A stretch of DNA of 64,000 nt from Cucumis sativus. Its lineage: Eukaryota; Streptophyta; Magnoliopsida; Cucurbitales; Cucurbitaceae. Below the pieces are notes generated by a model. That model searched no databases, was not told where the DNA came from, and was given only the letters and a program-made list of their open reading frames with translations. Shown here piece after piece: positions 43,508-56,809 of the stretch (position 1 is its first letter; every line of letters starts with the position of its first letter). The stretch lies in the NCBI RefSeq assembly GCF_000004075.3, contig NC_026657.2, forward strand, positions 38,364,732-38,428,731. Direction: 5' to 3'. The position numbers and the translations under genes are program-made.

Positions 43508-45867
43508 TCATCTGAAAGGGTGAGAAGTTGCTGCTGATGATTTACAAATGGGGCACCAGTTCTTCAACCTCAACCATTGTTGAATGCATGCTACATGATA
43601 CTGATGCTCACATTGCAGTCTCCCAACTTCATCTCCACTCACATATTCTTCCTGCAAAAAAGCAATTTTTCTTTTACAGAGATTTAAATTCCTCACTGGC
43701 ATACCAAATAAAAACTATCAAGTTCCTATGAAAGAAATCATTCTGCAAAAAAGGAATGTAAAGATGACTTTCAAGGTATGCCGTATTACTACTGATCTCA
43801 CCCGCTTTGGTAGGTTTAAGACATAATAATGTTAAAGTGAAAATGAACGACCTGAAAACAAGGTGATTGACTGATTGCTCAAGTGAAGATCAAAGGAAAC
43901 AGAGAACAGAGCTATAATTTTGAATTTGTTAGCCCTTGAAATTTGAATTTGCACGCATGTTGCCTATGTTATTCTCAAACCCAAAGGGTACTTTGATTCA
44001 GTTTTTCAAGTCATTTTCACATTTGCTCTCTATCAATCTGCACACTAAATCACTCTCCCTGGTGTTAAATCGATCAAATGAGTCGAAGTAAAGAAAGGAG
44101 ATGAAAAGGAACCTGACAAATACAGCATTTGACATCACTCAGTTCCCCGATAGGATCCATGGCTGTTACTCCTTTAGGTTTGGACTGATAGATGCTTCTA
44201 TTAAGGCATTTTGTCAGCGCTTCTTCGGACAGTGCTGTGCTTACTGTCCCCATTTTCTCTTCTAAATCTAAAAGTTGCTGTTTAAAAACAGAAGAAGAGA
44301 GGTGAAGACTACTGCAGAGGAGTATTTGGCAAAACCGTTATATATGATATGTGCTGATTGCAGAAGTAATCCAACTGACTTTTTACTTTAAAAAAGTGCT
44401 AACCTCATATGTCATGTTATCAATGTCAAGTCTCATGTCTCTGTGCTGATCATAGATGTTCAGGCTATTGAGGAACACACTCGTCTCAAGAAGAATGGTT
44501 TGCTGCAGGACAAAATGAAGAGATTGTCAGCATGTTTGATTCTCAGTTAAAAGTATGAAAGGAAGCGAAAGACTACACACCTCATAAGTTAGCTCCTCCT
44601 CTTGTTCAATTCTCTCCAACGCCAATAGTACCTGTGAAATGCATAATAATTAAGTGACAACTCTCTTTCAAAACCACAAAAATGAGATGCGTAGTCTAAA
44701 GAAGTCGAATACCTCAGCAATTCCATCGACATTGTGGCATCTAAAACGGCTTGCATTTGTTGAAGTGCTTGAAAGACCAACTTCTGCAGAAGTAGCTTGT
44801 CTAATGTCATGTAGCCTTTGACTATAGCCTTCTGGTTTGGGGGAAGTAGTGTGCTGCCTGGAGTGTGATTCTGAAGATAACTGAAGTGAAGTAGAAGCAT
44901 TTGAGGAACTGGAGACATTAGCCTGAGGCCTCCATGAAGTCGTTGCTAGTGAATCCTGCAGTGACAAATTGTCACTTATGCCTTGGTAAGAATGCCTTCC
45001 CCCACTACATACACTAGTCAAACTTCGAGTCCCATGTGATGAAAGAATATTTTTCCTGTGAAACACGTTTCGACCTGGTATTTGATCAGAAATAGAGATA
45101 CCATGCCGGTAGATACACTTTTGTCCTCGGGAAGTTCCACTCACCTTCTTTCCTCTAGAACTGGAACTATTCTCACCATCAAATGTCATCTTCTTCATTA
45201 CATTCTTTCTTCTCACAAGGTTTGATTCCAGTAAAGAATTATTTGATGGAATTACTTCAGATACAGAATCACATGTGAGGTTTCTTGAATTGTACCTACT
45301 GGAACTACCATTTGATTTCTGGCAAAGACTTCTAGGCCTCATTGATGCATGAGGATCTTCATTGTCCACTTCATAACTTTGAATGGAGACTCTCTTAGAT
45401 ATATTGCTAGAGTCCGTACTGCAGCTTCCCCTTTCCATCAGCATGGCATTAGCGACCACTGGACTTTCAGATTTCGCATGAAGCCCTGTATGGAACAATC
45501 CATGAGGTGAGATGAATTCCAGTTCTTCCAAGTCATCCTGAATGCTATCATTTTCAGATGAATCTGTTTCAAGCTTAGATGATAACTTTCCAAATGGATC
45601 TGGAAAAGATTTCCTGAGATTTTGGATTCCAGAGGAACTTCCAAAACCTTCTTTACCACTTGAGCTGTGGAATGGTCTTTTTGAGCTGAATTTACTCGAA
45701 CAACCAACTTGTGCACCACTACTGGAGCATATCCTGCCATTGCAGCCAGGGCGATTGCTGCATTTATTACTTTGATCCCTGTGCTTCATGTTATCCCTCA
45801 AAACTACACCAGGTCCCTTCCTAGAAACAATTCCCACATGAACTCTTTTGCTAGAATACCCATCCAT
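43508..45867 (-). CDS. RING-H2 E3 ubiquitin ligase, MBR/RHG1A-like
   Basis: Probable E3 ubiquitin ligase of the MBR1/MBR2/RHG1A group, transferring ubiquitin from an E2 to nuclear or cytosolic targets. Minus-strand coding exons, 5' to 3': 45867-44713, 44631-44581, 44502-44404, 44277-44113, 43651-43508. All junctions are in phase 0; the protein is 537 aa. It begins MDGYSSKRVHVGIVSRKG, a family-typical N-terminus. A long Ser-rich disordered region follows, to about residue 380. A helical segment encoded by three small exons (VLLALERIEQEEELTYE on) comes next. The C-terminal RING-H2 finger has the ligand order C-x2-C (CCIC), C-x-H-x2-H (LQCEHQYHVAC) and C-x2-C (CPIC). All eight zinc ligands and the conserved Trp of WLRLKNWCPIC are present. 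The protein ends shortly after the RING. Non-coding 5' exons lie upstream: an acceptor-like site occurs about 35 bases before the ATG. Confidence 0.9.
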
Positions 45868-47440
45868 CAGAAACTCTTTGCTGTCTATAAACCAATCTGC
45901 ACCAATTAAGGAACATACAATAAGTGGAAAAACTTACAATTAGACCAATAATCAATCATTGGAGTCCATATTATAAAATACCTTGCACAAGAATTTGGAT
46001 AACGAAATACATGGACTATGAAAAACATACTAGACTACAGCAAAGATACCGAATGTAAAGATAAGAGAAAAAAGCAGCCCATGAAAGTCATGAATTTACA
46101 TTCAAAAAACTTTAGAAGAAGATGGAGAATACCTGAAATACCTCAAGCGCTGAACAACAACTATTAATCTCAACTTGGAAATCTGCTAAGCTATAGCCTT
46201 GACTACAAGAAGCACTTTTGCTTTTGCACTTGATCAAGTCTGCACCCATGATTACATTAATATATTAGAACCCTTCTGTTCAATCATGTTTTTACTCTCT
46301 GACTCGAGGAAAAGAAGGTAATGATTACCCAAGGTAAGTTTCACTTGTCATACAGTTTTGAAGAAGCTTTTCTCTGTCTTCCTTATTTCCTTTTCCTTTT
46401 TCTGTTCAGTGATATCTACTCGACCTACAGCAACATTTTCATGATTATGAGTTGAACTTTTTTGATGTTAGACAATCAGAAGCAAGATGGACAAGATAGA
46501 GTAGTAAGGTCCAAAAACAAGCTAAATACATATATCATCATATGATTAATTGAACCTGAAAAAATCAAGATTTTAATAGGTCCTACTGTGCTCGTGTCAC
46601 AATCTAGATCTGCAGGCTTCGAGAATTATTGAGTCAAAAGGAACGATTAGCAAATTAACAGAAAAAACATTCAATATAAAATGAATATTGGACGATACTC
46701 ATAATAAGATAAACAATTACAATACAAAAATGAGAAGGAAAAAAAAGGGATGAAACCCCATAATCAGATACAAAATTATAGAAATCCCTACAAACAATAA
46801 TGCAGAAAAGGAACAGAACATCTGATCTTCAAGGAACATTTCTGAAAGAAAAAAAAAAAAAAAAAACCATTAAAAGAATAGAGCAAAAGAACCCAAAGTG
46901 CATATGCAATAATAATCCATCCTCATAGCAAGTGGATCTCAATGTATTTTTTTGATCGGTTGCTTTCTACAAAATGTTCCTATTTCAAAGCTAAAGACCT
47001 GATCAGCAATCTGGTAACAATGCATCACAATCAACTAAAATGGAAGAGTGGGAAAAGGTTAAAATGAACAAACCCAACAAAAGAAAATTGCCAAAATCCA
47101 AATAGAAGGCAGAAGAAAAAAAAAGTTCAGATAACAGAATCCATCATAAAGACACCAAAAAAGAAAGAAAAAAAAGTTCATAAAAGTGGAAAAGCTTTAG
47201 AAACCGAAGGAAGTAGAGAAAAAGGGTAATTACCGAACTTCAATTCTACACCAAATTTAGTGGAAATTGTGGTGAAAAAGAAGGAAAGATGAATGAAGTT
47301 TTTGAAGGCGATTATGTTGAGTTTCTGGTGGGAACAAGAATGGCGGTGAAAGAGAAAGGAAATGAATATAGTGAGAGATTCTTTACTTAGAAGCTGAAGT
47401 GAAGACTCTCAACAATGGTGCCGTTCAGCAGCAGAAAGAA
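45868..47440 (-). other. 5' leader introns and promoter region of the RING gene
   Basis: On the minus strand, an acceptor-like TTGGTGCAG sits about 35 bases upstream of the ATG, so the 5'UTR is probably split by at least one intron. Pieces near 46130-46250 and 47230-47420 could be the upstream non-coding exons. The A-rich (minus-strand T-rich) stretch at 46850-46866 is a simple repeat. Confidence 0.4.
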
Positions 47441-49947
47441 CAAAGAAGAAGAAATTTCGGGTTCGGCGATATGAGCCGTTGGATCGGAGTGTTTGGTGAT
47501 GGACGGCTGAGGAAGGTTGTAAAGTTTGAACCCATCATTTCATTATAAGCGATTTCACTACGGTGTCAGTGGCAGATGAATTATTGTATTCTAAGAATTC
47601 AAAGAGATTGCACCATATTGACAAAATATAATGTTATCAAGAGGAGATGGAGGGTAAATAGTTTGCCTATTTTTTCTACTTTAATAAAACCCCATAAAAA
47701 ATTGTTTTAACAATTTTTGAGTGAGTGTCTTTTTAAGTTATTATAAAAGTTAACTAATTTGTTTGAAATAAAATATTTTTTTATAATTCAGCCAAATAGA
47801 AAAATGTTCTTTACTTCTTTACTAGCACCAAGGCCAAGAAGCGTCATTTTGACCGCTCCTTAATGGGCCCTCAACGGCCCATTTAGTGAGTGGTCTAGTT
47901 TGGTGAACGACGATGGCTATCGCAGTAGTGGGCCCGGTATCGCTTTCCATGTGGGCCCATATTTCTTTTCACTTCTCACAAAGTTACATTCTTACCAATT
48001 AAAAATCATATTCCAAAATACATCAATTCTAATTAAACAATTGGAATGGTAAAAAATAGCAAATTTGATCTAACATTTATTATATATAGCAAAATTTTCA
48101 TATTTTATCCATTATAAGAGTAATAGAAATCTAAAATAGAATAACTTATAAATATTTTAATTGATTTTGCTATTTTTAGAAATGTCACGTTAAAAATTAT
48201 ATCTTTTATATAAAAGCAACTTTTTTTTTACTATATTTCTGTTGTGGAAGTTTGGATCTCAGTTTTTTGAGAAATGGAAGATTAAAATTTAAAAAACATA
48301 AAACTTATTCAAAAAGAGGTTTAACAAAAAAGTAAAGCCTGTACCCATAAAAGAAAAAATATTGTAAATAAAAAAACTGCTGAAAATATTTAGAATCTAT
48401 AGCAAAATTTATTTTGGTTGTGCCAACTTACGTCAAACAAGATGAAAAATAGCTAGTTATACTGTTTTTTTTTCTTTTTCATTTTTACACATTTATAATA
48501 ATAAATTATTTTGTGGAGGTGTGATGGTCCAATTAAGCATGATTTATATTACCTAATATTTGGAGAGGGAAAGGATTAGGTTAAGAGAGGAAATGTTTAC
48601 AAAAAGATTTTCAAAACACAATAATCTTCAACCACTGTCTTTGAGGAATGTGATGTCCAATAAATAATATCTCATTAACCTCACCTAATCTCCTTTCATT
48701 CTCTCATATCTTAAGATTTTAAACAATTTTTTGTGCAATTCCTATATTTCATACAAGAGATGCTTGTTATATGGTTTATGGTTGGATTTTTTGCGCTTAA
48801 ATATAATGTGTTGATGGTGTTTTTCTTTGAAATTTGTGTAAAAGAATGTTGCAGATTAGTAGGGGTATGTAATGGACTGGTTTGTATGCCCCATTAAATA
48901 TGAAAGCTTCAGTTGGTGGGACAACTAACATTATTTATTGGCTGTGAATAATGTGGCCTGCAAGTGGACCTAAAATTGCCAAAGCAAATGGTAAGGCTAA
49001 ATGGAAACCACTTTTGAACCAAGGTCACCAATTCAAAGATTAAAGATGACACGCAAGGCTCAATTCTTAGACAAAATTGAAGTATGAGAAGGAATGAAAA
49101 TCGTTATTATTTTGGGTTTGATAGAAGATGTCTAGATAAGATAAGTGGCAACATCCTAAAGGGAGACTTTAATTGATCTAATTACTATAAGTGTAAGACC
49201 AAGGATAAAAGTGAAAGAAAAAGGCAGCAATGGCAACTCCGGCAACCAAATTTTTATCACGCAACTCGGTCGATCAATGCCTTGTTTTTTTAACAAAAAA
49301 AGACTCCATTTGGATGTCCATCCCTAGATATGGAGTTATCTAGGAAGCACAGACACTTCAGTTTGGATAGTTTGTCCATGTCGGACACTTGGTGGACACC
49401 TATCGGACGTTTACTAGTGCCAAGTACAACAAATGTATTAGACATGCATAGAACACTCGTTAAGTAATCTAAAAAGACACATATGGCAATAATAATAACT
49501 TTTGAACATGCAATGCATCAAGCTAAGTCTTTTAAGCATATAAATGCATCAATTCATTTACTATGAATTTTCTTTTACTATAAAAATGATATATATATAA
49601 TTTAAAAATGAATATTTTAATAAACGTATTCTTGCCATGTCATGTTCTAAATTTTTAAACTATGATTTGTCGTCGCCGTTCATGTGGTATTTGTGTCTCG
49701 TATCCATGTTTGTACTTCTTAGGGGGCTATCATCAAAATAACTTTGATTTGGATCATACGACTAACTTATCGAGCAAACGATCTAGGATGAGATAATAGC
49801 GATTTGAAACATTTTAAAGGTAAGAAAATGAATAGACACAATGCTCAAAAGTATAATGAAAATACCACAGAAATGCGGAGATGCATGAAAACATTTGCTG
49901 TAAAGCTAATAATTCTATTTTAAAAAATGGAGGTTTGTTTTTGTCTA
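47441..49947. other. Intergenic region with decayed repeats
   Basis: Mostly AT-rich. At 48030-48190 an AT-rich tract with AAAAATAGCAAATTTGATCT and TATAGCAAAATTTT-like words resembles tracts near 21.8 kb and 31.5 kb. At 49310-49470 a GC-richer stretch carries GTCGGACACTTGGTGGACAC. No gene was seen. Confidence 0.45.
49310..49470. repeat. Candidate decayed dispersed repeat with GTCGGACAC words
   Basis: A stretch with GAAGCACAGACACTTCAG followed by GTCGGACACTTGGTGGACAC is compositionally distinct from its surroundings. It resembles GTGTCGGACAC-type repeats common in eudicot genomes. Recognition is from memory; ends are not defined. Confidence 0.35.
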
Positions 49948-52900
49948 TTACGTCTTACAAGGGATGTTTGGCCGATGCTGAATTGGAATGGGAGAAATAA
50001 AGCCATACAATTGCTCGATAGTAAAAACACCGAGAGCCCTCAAACTCGAGCCATAATACGTACTATACTTGCTATGTCTTACAACAACGACCATTTTGTA
50101 CCTCTTTTGCAGAATTAGATTCGCAACATGTCCAATCGATGCTGTAGTTGTTACACCAGGAGGAGGGCTTCTCATCATTTTCCAAAGGGGCTCATCCAAC
50201 TGCACCATAAACAAATATTTACTTCTATACAACCACAACCACTCGGTCAAATGATATGGCATAAAGCTTTGCCTTCCACTTTTATCGAAATCAAACAATA
50301 ACCCAAAGAGTCCGTGGTCGAAATAACTAGAAGATTGCACATGCCCGTCAAAGCTTGTGCTTCATTATCATGAAAGATTTTGTTAAAAGATTCGTAAAAG
50401 GAGCTAAATTCTTTTACAAACTTTAACAATTTGTAGAAAATTTCTGAGTGGAAAACAGGATCTTAATTCTTAAAAGACCGACCATGATCCTCCTCAAGGG
50501 GCCTGTCTTATTCAATTAAGAATCCGTTGTAATTACAAATGTGGTATAGTAAGGTATTATTTCAAAAAATTGAGTATATTTCTGCCATTTTGAGATATGA
50601 TATGGTTCAAAAAGGTTAAAGTTCACAGAAGAAAGACCATCTGTAGTTATAGAGAAGATTCTATCTCTATGGTGTAATTTGTAATGGAAAAAAGATTCTA
50701 ACTCACCTCAGTACAGTCTTCTCGGTGAAGTAGTCCAATACATATACCCCAGTCGTCTATGATAGGCACAACTGATTTGTCAAAGAAACGCATAACCACC
50801 TCCTTCAACAGTAAGCTTCCATTTAATGGCTGAACGGCTTTAAATGGCATCATGACACTCTCAATTGGTGCACCCAGATTTACCTGCAACGAGTATGTAT
50901 GATTAAACTAAAGTGAAGACTTACATATGATCAAATAATTAATTAAAATGCATGGTAATGGCAGATATTTAAGACTCGAGAATTAGAGAGCTGAGTTTAT
51001 TTATCAATAAGGGGTAATTCCCACGGGAAAAAATAGAAAGCCTCCTCTTCTCTCACAATACAGACTAGCTCAAGAAATCAGCGAAAAGATATCCACCCCC
51101 AGACCTACCCTTTTCTACCCTCTGTTTATAACGTACCACCATAACTTCTACAACTAATTCCTAATGGCCCTAAATACCCTAATAATGTTCCTCAATTATC
51201 CTAATAGCATTCCTAGCACATACATAACATCTTCAAGATGTAAAATAACCGGACATATGTAAGCACAGAAAATTCAAACCCGAGGAAATATGCAAGGACT
51301 AAAGAAAGATTTGGTGAGTCCCAACAATGCTTCAATACGCAGAGCAACCTGGATCAGCAAAAACATAAATATTATAAATTACCTTAATTGAATAAAGAAA
51401 AGTGCGACAAGCCATGGGGAAATAATCTGGTTTCATAAAAGACATCACGGTTCAAGGCTTCTAATGCAGAGAACAGTAAGAGGTTAGAGCATTTCAACTT
51501 TCAAGCATTGGACTGCTCAAAAGAAAAACTTTCACATGGTCATAGACTATTTGGAAGCTCTAGAAGTATATGATGGCATATAAATTCTTCTGGATTATGA
51601 GTAGCATAATCATCTTCAAATCAAGACCCATCAAGAAGCTAAAGTGCTCAGGAGATTTTAGATTGTATAAATAGATTTCAAAGAACTAGAAAACTAAAAG
51701 AAACCTACTTTATGAGAGACGTGTATAAATCATCCTAAGCCAGGCCCATAGTAAGCCTTAGAATTCCTTTGAAGCATATCACTAACGAAACATGAAAAAA
51801 TGGAACCATAATGAAGTTTATGATAACTATTTACAGAGATTTCTATAAAATCAAATCAAATTTTCTCCCGGAGTGCAAGAAATAGTGAATTGAGAAAATA
51901 TCCTCCATTCACAACGAAAGTAGAGGCTCCAAAATGGCAAAATGCTTAAGCTAACAATTAAGGATGATAGGATATATATACTTACACTGCCACCTCGACT
52001 AGCCCATGAGATTCCCTTCCATTTCTTAATAATTGTTGAAAGTTTCTCTATTGCCACATCAATCTGCAAAGGACATATATCACAAAGTCCATGAAATGTC
52101 TTAAAGAAAATAATTTTTTTTTATGAGAAACAGACAGTCATAATTTTATTGATAATGTGAAATTCTTAAAGAAAAGAATGAAAGAAGATTAACCAAATCT
52201 GAAAGTTTGAGGATTCTAAAATTAAAATGATTTCATCAAGATTGTAAAGTTGCAGTTCATCTTTAAATCACTTTAACAACTCTAATCATTCATGATTCTG
52301 CTTACTATAGGAAATAGAACCTTTATTGAAAGAAACCTTTCAGAAGTGACAACATATAACATCCTCCCACTCAAGGAAAGTCCAAGGGGGGCAACAAAAA
52401 GAAAATAACCCAATCCCAATTGGATTGAAAGCAAGGAGCCATTGGGTTAAATAATAAAAATAACAGTTGTAACAGAAACCCACAGCAAAGAACTAATTAG
52501 CTCCAACATGTTCTCACCAGAGCATTTCAAATAATCCCCACCTGTATGTTTAAAAAGGTGGGGACGCACTATTTTGTACAGTAGACTTCAAAAATGTGTA
52601 TGATTTTCCTTAAAATACTAACTTACAATTAGTCTCCCGCTCTTCTTTACAGTTGCACATAAAACGCCAATTTGGAGAAATGGCATGAAGGAAACCCTTT
52701 TTAGGATCAAATATGTACTGCGCATACACCAACAACCAAAACAACAATTCATGAAAAGAAGATTTTTGCTTCCAGGTGGCTTTTGACGACTTGCCACTTA
52801 AAATCTTGCCAAATGCGTAAAGTAAAAATATTTTTTTTCTTTACCAATCAGACCCTCATTGTGGTCAAAACTATAGTAAATTAGATAAACTAGCACTGTA

Positions 52901-55900
52901 TTAGCTCATTCACTTGTATAACAATCAACAGTCATTCTCTATCTAGAATCTACTCAGGGTGTACATGTTGTTGTCTCCAATATAAAGGAAGCAAACTTTT
53001 AGCACCTAAAGGAGAAAAGGAACAACAAGGCATGTGTTGTTCAAAAACATTTAAATCTCAGAAGAAAATGGATAGTACCTGATTGTCATTGAAAGCTGCC
53101 TCCATGAGAAGATGATCTGCTTCTTCCTGATATCCAAGAGAAATAGTTCCAGAGGAGTCCAGCCACATGCGTCTATGCAAACATTTGACCATCCTATAAT
53201 CTCCTCTACTAGAAAAAACTCTCATAAGAGTGAGATAAAGATGTGGCTTTGGCCGTAACTCCAAATTCCATCCAGAAAGCTTCAATAATTCCCCAAATAA
53301 AGAAAGAGCACCTGATACCATGGACAATCAGTAGCCAGTACATTTCAATCCCAAAATTTCCTACCACTTACTAGTTATGTATTCACTCATACCATTAATA
53401 GAGCCACAGTTAACCAAAGCATCAATCATTGCAGTGTATGCAGTTCGATCAATTGACAAACCACGACAAGACTTCATTTCCAGCACAATTTTGTGAACAA
53501 GACGGACATCTTTCAGAATCCCAAAACTCTATAAAAATTATAACAGTAATTAATGAATGGGAAGTTCATGTCAGAAAAGTGAATCAAGATGCACTAGCTT
53601 GTAGCTCTAGTTATCCAAAGGAGCTAGAACCTAGAATCTCTCAAGAAAAATTTAGAACATGCAAGAATTATTGTGGGTCAGACCAGAATGAGGGGTGGGG
53701 GAGTAAATATTTTCCTATTGCCATATGTAATTAAGTTGGATGCAGATTTTGCATGGTTTATGAACAATGGCTGCAACAATTCTTCTCAGAGCCGCCAATC
53801 CGAAGTATATGTAACTTGTAAAAACTAAATTGTCTTACACGATAAGCAAAGCAGGTGAAAAGTTCACTGACCTTAAGTAAAGTAGTATAAGTCACAACAT
53901 CAGGAAAAATATCTTCCTGATCATACTTATCAGCTCGTTCCTGAAAAGAATGAAATTATGAGTAACAAAATATAAACACTGGTTGATTTCCCAACGAATT
54001 AATAAAAATATTTGGAGGCTCTAAACTGGCCTTTCAATACATGCTTGTGACCTTCATTTCCTTGAAAAAATACATTGCCGCGTCCAGTTTGTTGATCTTC
54101 ACACAAGCAGATATTAATGTATTATATGTGAGCCTATCAGGTTTCAACTCCAGATTTAGCATCTCATTGTACATGGCCAAAGCAGCTTGAGGAACACCTG
54201 AGCTTATGTACCCCTGAAAATCCAAGAGAACAGAATTACTCAGCAACGTAATCCAAATTCTGGCTTCTCCAATTGCCCACCAGGTCAAAATATTTTCCAG
54301 CAGAAATAAAACTGTGTGCACACCTTCATCAATAAGTTGTAAACTGATATTGAGAGATTGCCTCCTTCACGAAGTAAGAACCCATATCGTGCTATTAGAC
54401 CATTGGCACGGCGCATGTCTCCTGCACTACAAAAAGCAACATGATACCATAAATGCAACATTTTAAAATATAAAACTAATAAGACCATTTGAACAAATTT
54501 TAAAAGAAGATTCAAGGCACAAATTTTAAAAGAAAAAGGAACTTAATGCATACTATTCATTGAAAAAAGTGCATACTTAACTATTTATTAGGAGTTCAAG
54601 GCGCAGATTTTAAAAGAAAATCAGATGTTTCATTTTAAGCATTTTAAATATGAATAAATGGCATTTATATATACATGATCATGTCTGACAACCATGTTAA
54701 ATTGCACCATCCATTCCACGCTGATTTAGTCGTTACATGTTTCCATTGAAATGTTGAAGATTTATAATAGTAGTAAGAATATACCTAAACTGTTACACAG
54801 AGAAATGTATAATGCTCATCACCATCAATTAAGGTGGGGGTGTTGAATTAATAATGATAGTGAGAGACTTACAGCAGCAAATGTAATATAGTAAATATAA
54901 ATATTTACACCTGAAAGTATAATAATCTCAACTAAAGTACAATAAGTTGACTGTAAACTAACTTCCTAAACACTTGAGACGTTATTCTGATCCTTGAAGC
55001 TTAGATAAAGATGGTAAGGATACAGAAAACTGCATAATAAGTGACCTCTCATAGGAACTGACCTGCTTCAATTAAAGCATTTAGAAGACCATATATAAGT
55101 GGTGCTGACAATATTGGACCTCCGATGGCAGTTCCTTCTTCCACAGATTCAAGTAATTGAAATGCTTCATCAATCTTGCGAGCTTCGCCCAAACCCTGGC
55201 AAAGAAAAGATGAAGACGTGACTGGAACAAGAACTAATCACGACTCTTCCACATAAACTGCCATTACGGATTTCACACAATTAGGAATCTAAAACTCGGA
55301 ATAGTTTAACTATAATAAATTACCTTTAATAGCGTGCCATAACTGACATTGTCAAGGCCACAATTATCTGGTTTAGACATTTCATTAAAAGTCCTCAGAG
55401 CTAAATCAATATCACCACAGTGAACACAAGCTTCCAAGACCGCATTCATAACAATTGTATTCAGCTTTCCATAACGTCTCTTGGCAATCTCAATTTCCTC
55501 AAATACCTGAGAAAGTAAATGACGAAAATTGAGCTAATTTCCGAGAAGGATATAGTTCGATGCAAACCATCACTTATAGTACAACCACTAATTTCTAACG
55601 TCCACACTAATCCGTTACGTGAGACTATATAATTTTAATCAATAAGAATGCATGAAATACCGGTGCTTAAAATGAAGATGACAACGAAAACTATCAAATT
55701 ATGCTTTATCTAGAAGAGGCATGAGAGTAGAATTTCGTACACAACAACAAGCAATGACCAAAGATTGGAGTCCTCAGTCTTTCTCCTCACTATCTCAATG
55801 TTGAACAGTTGAACAGTTGAAATGAGTGCAAAACGAAGTAAATAAAGAAAAGAAACATGTAAAACCTGGTGGAGCTGCTTTCGACGGGTGAGGCTAACAA

Positions 55901-56057
55901 CACGAGAGGTTAATCGCTTGAGATTAGGACTCCGAGGAGAGACTCTCCGAAGGCGGGAGGTGGCCGTGCGAGAAGGAAGCGAACAGAAAAATAGGTTCGT
56001 TGAGTTGGATGTATTTAAAGCCAATTGACGAGAGGAGAATGATGCGATGGGTAGCAT
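49948..56057 (-). CDS. PPR repeat protein with C-terminal CBS-domain pair (CBSPPR1-like)
   Basis: Fusion of pentatricopeptide repeats (RNA-binding helical repeats acting in organelles) to two CBS domains (adenosine-ligand sensors). It resembles the Arabidopsis At5g10690 type. Minus-strand exons, 5' to 3': 56057-55866, 55506-55324, 55195-55063, 54421-54324, 54213-54052, 53940-53872, 53528-53393, 53311-53079, 52063-51986, 50883-50707, 50199-49948. Phases close and give 570 aa. Residues 1-60 are Ser/Arg-rich with few acids, a likely organelle transit peptide. PPR motifs cover about 65-400, for example NTIVMNAVLEACVHCGDIDL, VYNLLMKGYISSGVPQAALA, DRLTYNTLISACVKINKLDA and VVTYTTLLKSFG. The CBS pair occupies about 429-565: APIESVMMPFKAVQPL starts CBS1 and MMRSPPPGVTTTASI starts CBS2. 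A CBS regulator could let nucleotide status affect RNA handling; this is inference. Introns 8 and 9 are about 1 kb and may hold old insertions. Confidence 0.9.
50884..51985 (-). other. Long intron of the PPR-CBS gene with possible old insertion
   Basis: The 1.1-kb intron contains a compositionally distinct stretch at about 50990-51250 (GGGTAATTCCCACGG, then a C/T-rich run). It reads like a decayed transposable element. No coding motif or terminal repeat was identified. Confidence 0.35.
52064..53078 (-). other. Long intron of the PPR-CBS gene with possible retroposon remnant
   Basis: The 1.0-kb intron holds a less AT-rich segment at about 52330-52560 beside an A/T-run boundary near 52110-52120. 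The arrangement suggests an old non-LTR or SINE-type insertion. No reading frame supports it. Confidence 0.3.
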
Positions 56058-56809
56058 CTTCTCCGGTGGTTGTGAGTGCCGATAAGATACGGAGAGAAAT
56101 TAATCATCAACCATGGAGCGAAAGAGAGACTGAATAATGAAGGACGACGGGATGTAAAATTGGCGGTAAATGAAGGTTGTCGTTTGGTTGGGCTATTCGG
56201 CCCAATATTGCATCACTGGGCCTGGCCCGGTTTAAGCCAATTCTGTGTGTTTGTACACGGCCCAGCCCAGCCCAATCAGTAAGTAAAAGAAAAATACACT
56301 TCCCCACTCGGAGGTTGTTAGGGTGGTGTCTAAAGTTTCAAAAGATATACTTTACCTTGGAGGTTTTAGTTAATAGGGTGATGTCTACCAATGCCGTTCA
56401 ACTCAGCCGCCCAAAACGTAAAATATGGTATTAGTTGATATTTATGTTTTTAGTGCAGCTTCTTCGAAATGCATTTATTGAACATACAAAAGCATGTAAT
56501 CAAACATGAAATCAACTGAAAATTGAAAAAACAAAATGTATATTTCTAATAGTCAAAGTTCCAATCCTATTATTAATTGTTTCAATCGAAATTTGAAGAT
56601 AAAAATCTCAACTCAAAAAACGTTCAACTCATCGATTAGATTAAAGTCAAATTGTTAAGGTTTCATGTGTGAAAGATTCAAAAGAACAAACAAAATAGAA
56701 GAAATTGAGAGTTGAAATAGATTGAGGAAGAAGAAGATGAGGTACAGAATGAATTTTGGAAGGTGCAATTTCTATAAGTTACAATTATACTCGATTTTGT
56801 TTAAGATTG

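Noticed and set aside
43528-43731. Plus-strand frame overlapping the last RING exon
   Set aside because: It is the complement of the RING-H2 coding exon, whose zinc ligands and splice phases establish the minus strand as coding.
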